Assembly (NCBI GenBank): GCA_964036045.1
Contig: CAXIWF010000588.1
Span: 1-64,000, forward strand
Direction of reading: 5' to 3'
Length of the DNA: 64,000 nt
DNA from: Eutreptiella sp. 'Long Island Sound 2002'
Lineage: Eukaryota > Euglenozoa > Euglenophyceae > Eutreptiales > Eutreptiaceae
Shown here: piece after piece, positions 31,112 through 40,219 of the stretch
Layout of the letters: each line of letters opens with the position of its first letter
Numbering within the stretch: the first letter of the stretch is position 1
Notes under the pieces: model-generated
Told to the model about the DNA's origin: nothing
Database searches by the model: none
What the model saw: the letters and a program-made list of their open reading frames with translations, nothing else
Program-made: the position numbers and the translations under genes

Positions 31112-31653
31112 AGACAGGGACCAACCCCTCTACAGACTTGACATCTGACACTGGATTCTTGCACTTGGCGGTGGTGTCGGCTGCGCGCCAGTTCCTATTT
31201 TTTCACCAACCCATGGCAGGTTAGCCCCCCTGTGGCGTCCTCCCCTTGTCTATTTTTTCCCCCACAGGTGTGGAATGCCACTCCCCAGCGCGCCGTAACC
31301 CTGCCTGTGTTCTACTTCCTATTTTCGCCCCCCTCTGTGTGTCACCAATCACTCAACAGCAGTGCGCTCTGCCCCTGGCGAATAGTGACCCTTTGTGCCT
31401 GATTGACCAATCGTGCCTGAATGTCATCCCCCTCCCACTCTCATAGTGTATGACATGCAACCTGCTGATTCACCTCGGCCTTCAATCTTCACTCCGCTGT
31501 CTTTTTCAGCCCACAGTCATTGTGCCTCTCGCACACTGGGAAGCCTACGGGCGTGGCAGTCTCCCACTGCATAACCTGGTTTCAGACTCAGCTCATCCTC
31601 ACTACGTGTCAGATCCGCTACCACAGTCATTTGTGGGATCATCGTAGCACTGG

Positions 31654-31750
31654 ACAGCTCTGAACCTTGATCCCGAGGGGTCACCTCGAGTACTGTGAAG
31701 TGAGCAGGCTACACCAGCTCATCTTGGTCTGAGCCAAAAAAAAAAAAAAC
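31654..31750 (+). repeat. SINE-like unit with poly(A) tail
   Basis: A ~95-bp sequence beginning ACAGCTCTGA and ending GAGCC plus an A-run also occurs at 53802-53900. There it is flanked by a target-site duplication. Here it forms the 3' end of the LINE region. It is either a SINE or the shared LINE 3' end that a SINE borrows. Confidence 0.65.
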
Positions 31751-31753
31751 AAG

Positions 31754-32377
31754 TGTCTTCAAGGAAGTGCTGGGGCAGGGGCAGGCGACGGGACAAGGTC
31801 AGCCAATGATCATTACACGCGTTCGGTACCCCCCGCACAAAGACTCGCGCCGAGTGAACACCTGCTATGGAGCCATTCAGAAGGTATTGGCTGAGAAAGA
31901 AATGGAGGCAAGCCCACAGGGCATCAGCAAGGCAGTCATTGCCATCCGTAAGCCGCGGCTACCTGATCCTGCAGAGATGGGCAGCTGTGGTTCATTCTTT
32001 AGGACCCCTCTGGTAAACGCAGGTCTCCGTGCAGCGATTCAGGCACGTGGCCTGGTGCTCTCTTTTACCGTGCCGACAGCGACGCCGTGACAAAAATTCC
32101 AGCCGGTTGGCTGATAGAGCAGTGTGGGTGGAGAGGGAAGGTTGTGGGGCGCACTAGGCGTTACGACCGAAATGCTGCAGTCATCGTGAACTTCGGTGGG
32201 GCCGCAGGGGCCGAGATTTGGGCCCACGCCCAAGCGGTGGCAAATTCAGTTGCGCAGCGTTTTGGCGTTTTGTTGAGTCCCGAGGTCAACATCAGTGAGG
32301 GTCCGCGGCTCTGCCCCAGGCGAGTGGTCGCTGTACAGACGTTGTGGGGGCTTATTGATTTGCAAACCACAGCTTGA
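31754..32377 (+). CDS. murB: UDP-N-acetylenolpyruvoylglucosamine reductase, C-terminal half, frame break
   Basis: The translation begins S-V-F-K-E and M-I-I-T-R-V, as in the MurB sequence after the FAD domain. It continues A-I-R-K-P-R-L-P-D-P and G-S-C-G-S-F-F with the catalytic Ser (near 31992). It then shifts by one base near 32055-32070 to A-G-W-L-I-E-Q-C-G-W and ends S-P-E-V-N-I with the catalytic Glu at 32282-32284. MurB reduces the enolpyruvyl group to lactyl, giving UDP-MurNAc. The FAD-binding N-terminal ~190 residues were not found upstream, where the LINE ends. A G-T-G-A-G-G after V-N-I could be a donor site; otherwise the frame ends at 32377 with a non-homologous tail. The gene is spliced from distant exons or broken. 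Confidence 0.85.
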
Positions 32378-32379
32378 CC

Positions 32380-33687
32380 CCTCTTATTGTAGTTGGGACG
32401 CCCTTCCCCCGCTTCAGTTGCCTGTGGCACCCCTTCTGCGTGGACTCGGACTCGACCCTCAGGCCCACCCAGGGCAATGCTGCATTGCTGACGTGTGCTC
32501 CCCCAGGCAGAACAGATGTTGACTGGCAGCGATGTCTTACGGTCAATCGTGTACTTGATGGTTGCTTGTCCCTCCGTGTGATTGAATGTTGACTGCTCTG
32601 GATAGTGCCACGTAAAGGAGTCGCCATCCATTTCGGTACACATTTTTAAGTCAGGAATGATCAATAAATTCAATAAAGAACATGCACAAGGGGTCCCGGC
32701 ACAAGGGGTCAATGATGGACACCAGAAGCAGAATAGCATTTTCCGCCCCGTGTTGCTGCGTGTCCTGTGGGGAATTGCACAGAATGAATGCTTTTCTACC
32801 GGACCCCTTTCATGCACATTGATTGGTGCTTTGGTTGTGTTGTGTGCTGCTTATCAACCAGTTTCCCACATGAACTCCACAGGCTGTAATGATGCTACTC
32901 TGCCCAATATCTCTTCCCTCGCGACTACTGCTATTTCCCCATGAATCGACCAGTACCCTTCATCTTCGGTCCCATGTCTGTACCATGGAATGCAATCCCA
33001 GATACCAACTGATCCACACTTCCTCACCTCCTTGCCTGTGCAGGTATGGACTGCAATGCCAGGATCTACGCAATACCGGGTTTCTCTCGAAGGCAACTAC
33101 ATGCCAAGCCACAGCGTTGAAACAGAACTAAAAAATGCGTTGACACACAACCAAAAAACAGCCAGGGCAAATGCACCAAAACAAAACCACACGCCATAAA
33201 GAAACGCCCCTCAGACATCCAAACACAGCTACACAAAATGGAATTTTCGAAGCAAGAAAGCGAACGCAAAAATGATTGCTTGTTTGAGGTGCCTGAATGA
33301 AAAGAAAATTTGGCACAGATATACTTCAAACGGCCCACCACAGAAATTGCGCAAAACGTGAGCACTGCTGCATTCTGACCGGTTTTATCGTCCAAAACAC
33401 TGATTTCTATTCCATTTTTTGGTCTATCAGACATCCAGCGTAGACCATGGCTGTTGCACCATATGAACGCCATGCTGTAGGAGCAGGTCCTCGCAACCCG
33501 GCTTATTCCACCTGTGGCAGCGGACTCCTCACGACGCCCGTGGTGAGCCAGGCATCTACCTTCTGCCGGGGGTGACGGCTGCGGGCGTCCCGTGACGCTG
33601 AGCCCTCGGGTCGGGGGAGAATCGTGCAAGACTCCTAAAGCTGCTGGTCATGCGCCTGACACCTGAATGAGGGGGATGCGGACCAGG
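32380..33687. other. Interval between murB and the miniature elements, no recognised gene
   Basis: A - strand frame of 187 codons (33066-33629) has no recognisable features and an irregular composition. I do not call it a gene. The rest has only short frames. Confidence 0.45.
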
Positions 33688-33693
33688 CTTCGT

Positions 33694-33794
33694 TTATAAG
33701 AATTAAGTTGCAATGCGGGGGGGGGGGGGTCTGGGTGGGTGGGTCTTCAGCCGGGTGGGTGGGTCTAAAGTTCTGGACCCCCCCCCTCTTATAA
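33694..33794. mobile_element. 100-bp G-rich miniature element bounded by TTATAA (left)
   Basis: TTATAA occurs at both edges. Inside, a G-run opens and a C-run closes the element around repeats of GGGTGGGTGGGTC. The twin element at 34144-34243 has the same edges and interior. TTATAA may be a target-site duplication or part of the terminal repeat. Confidence 0.65.
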
Positions 33795-33984
33795 TTCTGA
33801 GGGTTTCCTGGGTTGGGCTCCTGCCACACCTTCTTTCTTTGGTCACAGGAGCCTTGTCTGGCTGTTTGCTGGTGCCCCTTTCTGTTGGGTCGTTGTGCAG
33901 GTGGCAATTTTTCACATAGCGGACTGTTTTTTTGATAACATGTTAAACCTGTGGACCCTTTGTTGCACAACGTTGTCAGAGCTG

Positions 33985-34060
33985 GTTGGTGGCCCAGTTG
34001 TCAAGGAGCTTAACTGCAATTCCAAAGATCCCTGGATCAAACCCTGGTGTTGTGAAGTTT
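33985..34060 (+). repeat. tRNA-derived SINE-like sequence
   Basis: A box-A-like TGGCCCAGTTG is followed by box-B-like GGATCAAACCC. It lies between the two miniature elements. It is probably a SINE relic. Confidence 0.4.
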
Positions 34061-34143
34061 TTGGTGTGTCACCCTTTGGGGATGCCTAACCTGGGAGAGC
34101 GCCTTGGCTTCAATTTGGTTCACAAAAAAGGCTCCCCACAGAA

Positions 34144-34243
34144 TTATAAGAGGAGGGGGGGTCTGGGTGGGTCAAAAGTTGGGTGGGTGGGTCCAAAGTT
34201 GGGTGGGTGGGTCTTGTCCAAAATACCCCCCCCCCTCTTATAA
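34144..34243. mobile_element. 100-bp G-rich miniature element bounded by TTATAA (right)
   Basis: It has the same structure as 33694-33794: TTATAAGAG, then a G-run, GGGTGGGTC repeats, and a C-run ending CTCTTATAA. The outer sequence CTTCGTTTATAAG at 33688-33700 is the exact complement of CTTATAAACGAAG at 34237-34249, so the pair sits in a larger inverted arrangement. It directly precedes the RNase H coding sequence. Confidence 0.65.
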
Positions 34244-35089
34244 ACGAAGGAACGCAAACAAGAACGAGCATCAGAGCTGGAGCAGTTGCTTCCCACACTT
34301 TCAAATGAAGGCTACACGCTAGTCTTCACCGATGGCTCGTCCGAGTTAGTCTCTGGCATTGGTAGAGTAGCACGCTATGGAATTTTCTCTTCTGATTTAC
34401 TGTCCGTCTCCGCTTACGTTCCAGTTCACTTACGTCAAACCAATAACACAGCAGAGCTCTTTGCAGTGCTCCGCGCTATTCAATTATTGCCGCCTGGGCG
34501 GTATGCCTTTTGTTCTGATTCTTCCTACGTAATTCTAGGTGCGAGCGGTGCGGCCAAGCGCTGGAAACTGCGCAGTTGGACAGGCTCCTCCGGCCCTGTG
34601 TCCAATGTCGAAATCTGGGAGCAACTCCTCCACGAACTAAGCCAGCCAGACAAAACCATTACATGGGTCAAAGCCCCGTCCCATGTCACAGTGGAGGGCA
34701 ACAACGAAGCAGACCGGCTGGCGGACCTTGGCCGCCTCTCCAGCCCATTACACCCCATACTGCACACACCAAGCACCTTTTCTGATTTTTCAGCACCACT
34801 GGTCACCCCTCTCAAGAAAGCACGTTTTGCAGCTACATCAACTCATGGTCTGTCTGAAGTTTCACGACAAATTACCTTTCAGTCTCCGGCAGCAGTACGT
34901 TTTTCCTCCGTCACCGCAAATGACATCCTCAGATCACTAGACCTGGAGCCTTTATCTGACTCTGACGAGTCAGGTACCATATCAGATTATAGCGACTCTG
35001 ACACCGTCACCGCCGACGACGACAGTGACAATGACAGTGCCTACAGCACTGACGTTAGCGATACGAAAAAACGACGTCGCAGCCTGTAG
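34244..35089 (+). CDS. RNase HI domain protein with acidic STDVS tail (LINE-derived)
   Basis: The reading frame continues upstream of the TTG at 34286 to the miniature element, giving a basic K-E-R-K-Q-E-R-A start. This matches the start of the domain at 38908-39825. RNase H catalytic residues are present: T-D-G-S-S, N-T-A-E-L, C-S-D-S-S and P-S-H-V ... E-A-D-R-L-A. After the domain come a ~50-residue linker, L-R-S-L-D-L-E-P-L, an acidic Ser/Asp-rich stretch, Y-S-T-D-V-S-D and a basic end. RNase H removes RNA from RNA-DNA hybrids during retrotransposition. The same tail recurs in two other ORFs here. The upstream LINE part is not seen. Confidence 0.75.
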   Translation, partial: TKERKQERASELEQLLPTLSNEGYTLVFTDGSSELVSGIGRVARYGIFSSDLLSVSAYVPVHLRQTNNTAELFAVLRAIQLLPPGRYAFCSDSSYVILGASGAAKRWKLRSWTGSSGPVSNVEIWEQLLHELSQPDKTITWVKAPSHVTVEGNNEADRLADLGRLSSPLHPILHTPSTFSDFSAPLVTPLKKARFAATSTHGLSEVSRQITFQSPAAVRFSSVTANDILRSLDLEPLSDSDESGTISDYSDSDTVTADDDSDNDSAYSTDVSDTKKRRRSL

Positions 35090-35373
35090 ACTACTCACTA
35101 TTCCTCCCCCCTTTTTTCTCCCCTTTTCCAGCAGGAGAGCAGAAGGTCGTATAGTTAGGCCGAAGGAGTGCATCAGGCTATACGTCCCTATGAATCACTG
35201 CGGCACATCAACACAAACGCAGCTTCAGGGCATGGCTGTTTTTCATGCACCATCTAGCTCAGCAACACACAGGTATTGATCATTAATGGCTCGCCGTCCA
35301 CAGGTTATATATCAAATGCAGCTGCCACTGGCACCGCTGATTGAAATATTGTACCTGCTTGTTGTACATCGAA

Positions 35374-35490
35374 TAGTGGAGCACCCCAACCAAGAAGGGG
35401 ACACATGCATATGTGAGAGAACCTATGGACTAATGGCTGAAAGTGTCTATGGCGGGGACATTCAGTCGATCAGCACCGACCATTGATCCC
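35374..35490 (+). repeat. Dispersed ~115-bp repeat (copy 1)
   Basis: It begins with TAGTGGAGCACCCCAACCAA and ends with GGCGGGGACATTCAGTC, ACCGACCATTGA and a short C-run. Copies are at 36241-36361, 55346-55458 and 55962-56075, with partial ones at 40150-40216 and 41990-42030. The - strand stays open through the unit in several copies. It is probably a SINE or MITE; no target-site duplication is clear. Confidence 0.75.
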
Positions 35491-35512
35491 CTTATAAACG
35501 AAGCCTAACGCA

Positions 35513-35585
35513 GACTGGCCTGGCACGGCACGAGCGCAACAGCCGGGCATCCAAGGTTTGAATCCCACGGCTGTTATCATAGTAA
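35513..35585 (+). repeat. tRNA-derived SINE-like sequence
   Basis: A box-A-like GGCACGAGCGC and a box-B-like GGTTTGAATCCC are spaced about 30 bp apart. The remainder of 35090-36240 shows no gene, only C-runs and short frames. Confidence 0.4.
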
Positions 35586-36240
35586 TCACGGGCCCCTGGA
35601 CCTGGAGGACCCCCAGCACGTCACCTCACCTCACAACACAGATCGGGAGGGTACCACCCCCCCCCCCCGCAGCGTCACACGACATGAGGGACACAACCAA
35701 AACTCTTGTGAGGATGGCGGGTAGGCGACAAGGTACAGTAATGTACAGTCTCAGACAATGAGTCTGAAGGGCCGGATCACCCAAACACAAGTGTCGAACA
35801 GTTGTCGATGGCACCGGACAGTTTAAAAAAAAAACACGTTCAAAACATGTTTGGACGCACAGGGGGTTGGAATGTACAGTGGCGAGAGGCCAATAGGCGC
35901 CGCCAAAGGCAGACAATCAGATACCGAGGCCTTGTGCCAACCCCCCCCCCCCTCCCGCGTTGTGTCCACGCCAGTTTATTACCCTCACACCCTCCTCTCC
36001 TCCTATTGTATGTTTCTCCCTGCTCTGTTTGAAACTAAACAGCAACTGAAGGGGACAGGCCGAATGAGTGCCATGCTATGCAGCCCAGTCAGTTTGCAAG
36101 TAGTACAATGAATGCAGTCCACACCTTATGGACGACTGCTATTTTATTGATCCTGGTTGTTCTTTAGAGTCGGCAGAGAGGACAAGCACTCAAGTGACCC
36201 GCAGAGCTAACCGCAAAAAAACGCCTCACTGTACTTTACA

Positions 36241-36361
36241 TAGTGGAGCACCCCAACCAAGAAGGGGACACGTGCATTGATTGGACTTCGCAGTACTGCT
36301 GGACTAATGGCTGGAATTGTTTATGGCGGGGACATTCAGTCTATCGGAACCGACCATTGAT
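36241..36361 (+). repeat. Dispersed ~115-bp repeat (copy 2), upstream of murA
   Basis: This second copy of the 35374-35490 family ends in a C-run at 36361-36372, about 260 bp before the murA start. The interval to murA contains two short palindromes built on CGAAC...GTTCG (about 36408-36425 and 36491-36510). Confidence 0.7.
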
Positions 36362-36622
36362 CCCCCCCCCCCCGCGTCCAGCGACCAATACCGTCCCCAA
36401 GGAATGCGGTCCGAACAGGCGTGTTCGGTGGACATGCCGTTCGATACCCAAACCCGGGACCCGATTAACTCGGACCCAAAACAATTACGGTCCGAACGGA
36501 AGCGTTCGTTGGACAAGGCATTCGCTGGACGCGCGGGGGGGGGTGGGGGGCACGAGGGTAGTGGCGTTCCAGTCCAGCCCGAAGTGCCACATTCACCCGC
36601 GTCATGTCTGGCAGATCGCTGC

Positions 36623-38077
36623 ATGTTGCGGGTCACGGGAGGCGGCCCTCTACGCGGCGAGGTCGCCATCTCCGGCGCCAAGAACGCGGCCCTCCCCATC
36701 CTCTACGCGGCCATCCTGACGCCCCGGCCCGTGCACCTCTCCAACGTCCCCCGCATCGTCGATGTCCTGACGACCATCCACATCCTGGAGGCCCTCGGCG
36801 CCCGGGTGGACCTCACGGGGGCCACATCGTTGCGGGTCGACGGCCGCGCGATCGGACGGTACTGCGTCCCGGCGCACCTCGGCAAGCGGCTTCGGGCCTC
36901 CATTTGGGCGCTGGGGCCGTTGGTGGCGCGCTTCGGCGAGGGGAAGGTCGCGTTCCCGGGCGGGTGTCCCCTCGGGGCCCGGCCCGTCGACCTCCACATC
37001 GCCGGCCTGCGGCAGCTCGGCGCCCACGTCGCGGTCACCGACAACGCCATCCAGGCGACGTGCGCCGGGAGGCTCAAAGGCGCGCGCGTCGTGCTGGACC
37101 TCGTCAGCGTGGGCGCGACCATCACGATCATGTGCGCCGCGGTCCTGGCGGAGGGCACGACGACGGTGGACAACGCGGCCCGGGAGCCGGAGGTGGCGGA
37201 CACCGCCGCGTTCCTCAACCGACTCGGGGCCCGCGTCAGCGGGGCCGGCACCGGGCGCCTCGTCATTGAAGGCGTCCGCGAGCTCCGCGGCGGGGCGCAC
37301 TCCGTGATCCCGGACCGCATCGAAACGGGCACGTACCTCATGGCCGCGGCGGTGTCCGGCGGCTGCGTGGCGTGCCGGGGCACCAGCGCGGCGCTGCTTG
37401 GCTCCGTGCTCGCGACGTTCCGGGAGGCGGGCGCGCTCATCACGACCACCGAGGACTCCATCACGCTGGATATGGCGGGGCGGCGGCTCCGTGCGGTGGA
37501 TCTGACCACCGCGCCCTATCCGGGCTTTCCCACGGACTTGCAGCCGCTTTTCGTGCTGCTGAACGCCGTGGCAAACGGCGCGGGCGCGATCACCGACACC
37601 ATTTTCAAGGACCGCTTCCAGGTCGTGCCGGAGCTCCAGAAGATGGGGGCCGATGCCGTCTTCGACGGTGCGGCAACGGTGCGGGTGACGGGCGGGACGC
37701 TCTCGGCGGCTTGTGTGAGCGCGCGCGACCTGCGTGGGGCAGCCAGCCTGGTGATCGCCGCCTGCGTCGCCACGGGGGTAACCACCGTGACCGGCTTGGA
37801 GCACCTGCATCGAGGGTATGGGAATTTCTTCGAATGCCTGAGTGCATTGGGGGCTCAGTTCGCGTGGGTCACGCATCTGGAGACGCTGGGCCCGCCCGCA
37901 GCCAAGTGCCGGGGCCTACCGCTGCAGGCCCTGCTTGGGAAGGCAGAGCAGTGCAACGGATGTGCGGGGCGGTGCAGGGAGTGCGGTCCAGGCAAATGGT
38001 GTGACGTCAGAAGTGGGTCGGTCTGCGGTGTGACGTCAATGGGTAGAAGCCCCATGGACTATTGCTCCTTAATATGA
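36623..38077 (+). CDS. murA: UDP-N-acetylglucosamine 1-carboxyvinyltransferase
   Basis: The ATG at 36623 gives the standard MurA N-terminus, and a GC-rich coding signature begins there. Lys20-Asn21 (S-G-A-K-N), the fosfomycin-target Cys115 in P-G-G-C-P (same number as in E. coli MurA), the Asp of P-T-D-L-Q and Arg of L-R-G-A-A-S are all present. MurA transfers enolpyruvate from PEP to UDP-GlcNAc, the committed step of the pathway. The wording R-A-S-I-W-A-L-G-P-L-V-A-R-F-G is close to proteobacterial MurA. The family normally ends near 37870; here about 65 extra residues follow (rich in Cys/Gly), so a missed intron or readthrough is likely at the 3' end. The frame is also open from 36317, but that part looks non-coding. 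Confidence 0.95.
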   Translation: MLRVTGGGPLRGEVAISGAKNAALPILYAAILTPRPVHLSNVPRIVDVLTTIHILEALGARVDLTGATSLRVDGRAIGRYCVPAHLGKRLRASIWALGPLVARFGEGKVAFPGGCPLGARPVDLHIAGLRQLGAHVAVTDNAIQATCAGRLKGARVVLDLVSVGATITIMCAAVLAEGTTTVDNAAREPEVADTAAFLNRLGARVSGAGTGRLVIEGVRELRGGAHSVIPDRIETGTYLMAAAVSGGCVACRGTSAALLGSVLATFREAGALITTTEDSITLDMAGRRLRAVDLTTAPYPGFPTDLQPLFVLLNAVANGAGAITDTIFKDRFQVVPELQKMGADAVFDGAATVRVTGGTLSAACVSARDLRGAASLVIAACVATGVTTVTGLEHLHRGYGNFFECLSALGAQFAWVTHLETLGPPAAKCRGLPLQALLGKAEQCNGCAGRCRECGPGKWCDVRSGSVCGVTSMGRSPMDYCSLI

Positions 38078-38139
38078 TTTCCTTCCTTCACCGCCACCCA
38101 AACAATGGCGCACTCGCCATGCCCCCCCCTCCCCCTCAC

Positions 38140-38700
38140 GCAATGAGAACAAATTAAATTCTGCCCAGCACTCATTCACAAACAAGTACTGACAGTGGGC
38201 CAGCTACTGGAAGATGATTCACTTTTGTCACACTTGGCTTTAACCTGGAGACCCATCTATCACACGGCTATACAACAGCTAGCATCGTCCAGTTTACCGC
38301 CGCCACCGGAACACCCGGAGCGCTATCCAAAGTTTCCCACCCCAGAACACTGGACCACTTGGATCTGCCCACAGATGACCGAATATCTATCATACCCCTA
38401 CGATTTTCATCCGCGGCAAGACCCATCGGTATGGCAAGCATACAATCGCTGTAGACTGCCAGCGCCTCTCAAAGATTTTGTGCACCAGGCACTGTGGGCA
38501 AAGCTTCCAGTGGGGGAACGCCTCGCTTCGTGGAAGCTACTGGAGGTGACCTGTCCGCTCGACGGGCAACTTGGAACTATTCAGCATGCTCTATTTCACT
38601 GCAAATTTGTAGACACTGCTCTCACACATATCTCAGCCTGCTTTCATGAGTGGACAGACAGGGCCCGCATGGCATTAAACTAATGCTGGACACGAAAACG
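38140..38700 (+). pseudogene. LINE remnant: zinc-binding RT-associated domain
   Basis: The frame up to the stop at 38683 contains C-P-L-D-G ... I-Q-H-A-L-F-H-C-K. This resembles the Cys/His domain that follows LINE reverse transcriptases. The reading then shifts frame at least twice (around 38690 and 38900) before the RNase H ORF. It is therefore the decayed middle of a LINE whose RT is absent. Confidence 0.6.
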
Positions 38701-38907
38701 GCTGACTCGTTGCTCACGCCGATCGGAGTTCTGGCATGGACAGCTGGAAAGTCAGGAACGCAGCCAAAGCTTCTCCTGAAGGCCGCTTTACTGATGCCTA
38801 TTTTTTCCGAGTCTGGACTAACATCCTTTCCCCGTTCTTGCGATCCAACTATTACATGATTCTATCTGAAGACAGTGTCTCCAGAGTCATTGAATCCTTC
38901 ACACTGA

Positions 38908-39825
38908 ATGCTGCACCTCCCAGCCTCCCTCTACAGCCACCCACCCCGCCCACCGAGCAAACAAGCTCAGAAGGCAGCTCAAAGGAAAAAACGAAAGGAA
39001 GCTCGAGCCTTGGAGCTGGAGACCATACTGCTTGAGACCACTGCCAAAGGTTTCGTTTTGGTTTTCAGAGACGGATCATCAGAGAAATTCGAAGGGGTTT
39101 GCAGACTGGGAGGGTATGGAGTGTACAGCGACCAAGGGGTCGCCCTCTCATCGCATATGCCACTGGAAATGAAGCAAACCAACAATGCAGCGGAGCTGAT
39201 GGCGGCGCTCTGCGCCCTCCAAATGCACCCGGTGGGGAAAATCGCCATATGCTCAGACTCCGAGTATGTCCTGCTCGGTGTCAAAGGAGCGGCAAAACGA
39301 TGGAAAATCAAGGGATGGGTTGGCTCATGTGGACCCGTCAGCAACGTCCCTATCTGGGAGATGATTCTCACAGAGCTAGAGAGGGAGGGGCGTGAATTGG
39401 TATGGATCAAAGTGCCGTCACATGTCACAGTCGAAGGAAACAATGAAGCAGACCGTTTGGCATCCGTCGGTCTTCATATGCACCCACTCTACCCCTTCAG
39501 CAACACACCACACAAAGAAGCTTTTGTACCATGCACACCCCAGCCCCCTGTCAAACGCGCCAGGACTGCTCACCATACACCTGTACCACCGCATGTCTCA
39601 CAAAGAATCGATTTTTCTGTGGCGTCGCCTGGTTACGTCTCACTGAGCTCTGACAAAGCACAAGCCATCCTACAGTCTTTTCAACTTGAGGCAATGTCTG
39701 ACCCTGGTACCGACACTGCTGTGGAGGCAGACGAATCGGGAGGCTCGGACACAGCCTCCACGGTCTCATGGGCTGTCAGCTCTGACGGCTTCAGCACTGA
39801 CGTAAGCGAGTCCCGCCTACTCTAG
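38908..39825 (+). CDS. RNase HI domain protein with acidic STDVS tail (LINE-derived)
   Basis: The 305-residue frame opens with a basic segment. The RNase H domain follows: F-R-D-G-S-S-E, N-N-A-A-E-L, C-S-D-S-E and P-S-H-V-T-V-E-G-N-N-E-A-D-R-L-A. The core is very similar to 34244-35089. The tail has L-Q-S-F-Q-L-E-A-M-S-D, an acidic Ser-rich stretch and F-S-T-D-V-S-E near the end. It follows the LINE zinc-domain remnant, so it is the C-terminal part of the same polyprotein, now out of frame. The catalytic residues are intact. Confidence 0.75.
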   Translation: MLHLPASLYSHPPRPPSKQAQKAAQRKKRKEARALELETILLETTAKGFVLVFRDGSSEKFEGVCRLGGYGVYSDQGVALSSHMPLEMKQTNNAAELMAALCALQMHPVGKIAICSDSEYVLLGVKGAAKRWKIKGWVGSCGPVSNVPIWEMILTELEREGRELVWIKVPSHVTVEGNNEADRLASVGLHMHPLYPFSNTPHKEAFVPCTPQPPVKRARTAHHTPVPPHVSQRIDFSVASPGYVSLSSDKAQAILQSFQLEAMSDPGTDTAVEADESGGSDTASTVSWAVSSDGFSTDVSESRLL

Positions 39826-40149
39826 AAATGAATGTATGTTGTCACGGTGTGCCTCTCAATCAGTCAGCACGTCGCTGTTTTTGGCGTGCGTCTTTGCTGC
39901 TGGGATTCGTCACACCACACTACACAGTTTTTACACTTGCAATTTTCTAACACACAAGTGGCCGTACAGTCAACCTCCAAGGCCGAAGGAGTGCCGAGGA
40001 CGACATGCAAAGCCGCCTGTGTTTCAGGTTCAGATGACACTGTCCTATAAGATGCATGTATGGCCTTGGTCTGTAGCTACGAGTGACACTTCTAATTTTG
40101 GTGCGAGGCACACTGTACATAGTGTTTTGCAGCTTTATTGTGAAGAACA

Positions 40150-40216
40150 CACATTGGACTAAAGGCTGGAAGTGCCTATGGCGGGGGCATTCAGTCAATC
40201 AGAACCGACCATTGCT
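40150..40216 (+). repeat. Partial copy of the ~115-bp dispersed repeat
   Basis: GGACTAAAGGCTGGAAGTG, GGCGGGGGCATTCAGTC and ACCGACCATTG match the 3' half of 35374-35490. A CT-microsatellite follows at about 40212-40237. Confidence 0.6.
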
Positions 40217-40219
40217 CTC

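Larger units (their letters stand above)
29328..31750 (+). mobile_element. 5'-truncated LINE (non-LTR retrotransposon)
   Basis: Satellite sequence stops inside a unit at about 29328 and retrotransposon coding sequence begins in the middle of an RNase H domain. A second ORF follows, then a 3' region ending in a run of 14 A at 31736-31749. 5' truncation and a poly(A) end are hallmarks of LINE insertion. No target-site duplication could be matched. The A-tail abuts the first recognisable murB codons at 31754. Confidence 0.7.

Noticed and set aside
33066-33629. 187-codon - strand frame as a gene
   Set aside because: It has irregular composition, no recognisable domain and no supporting context.
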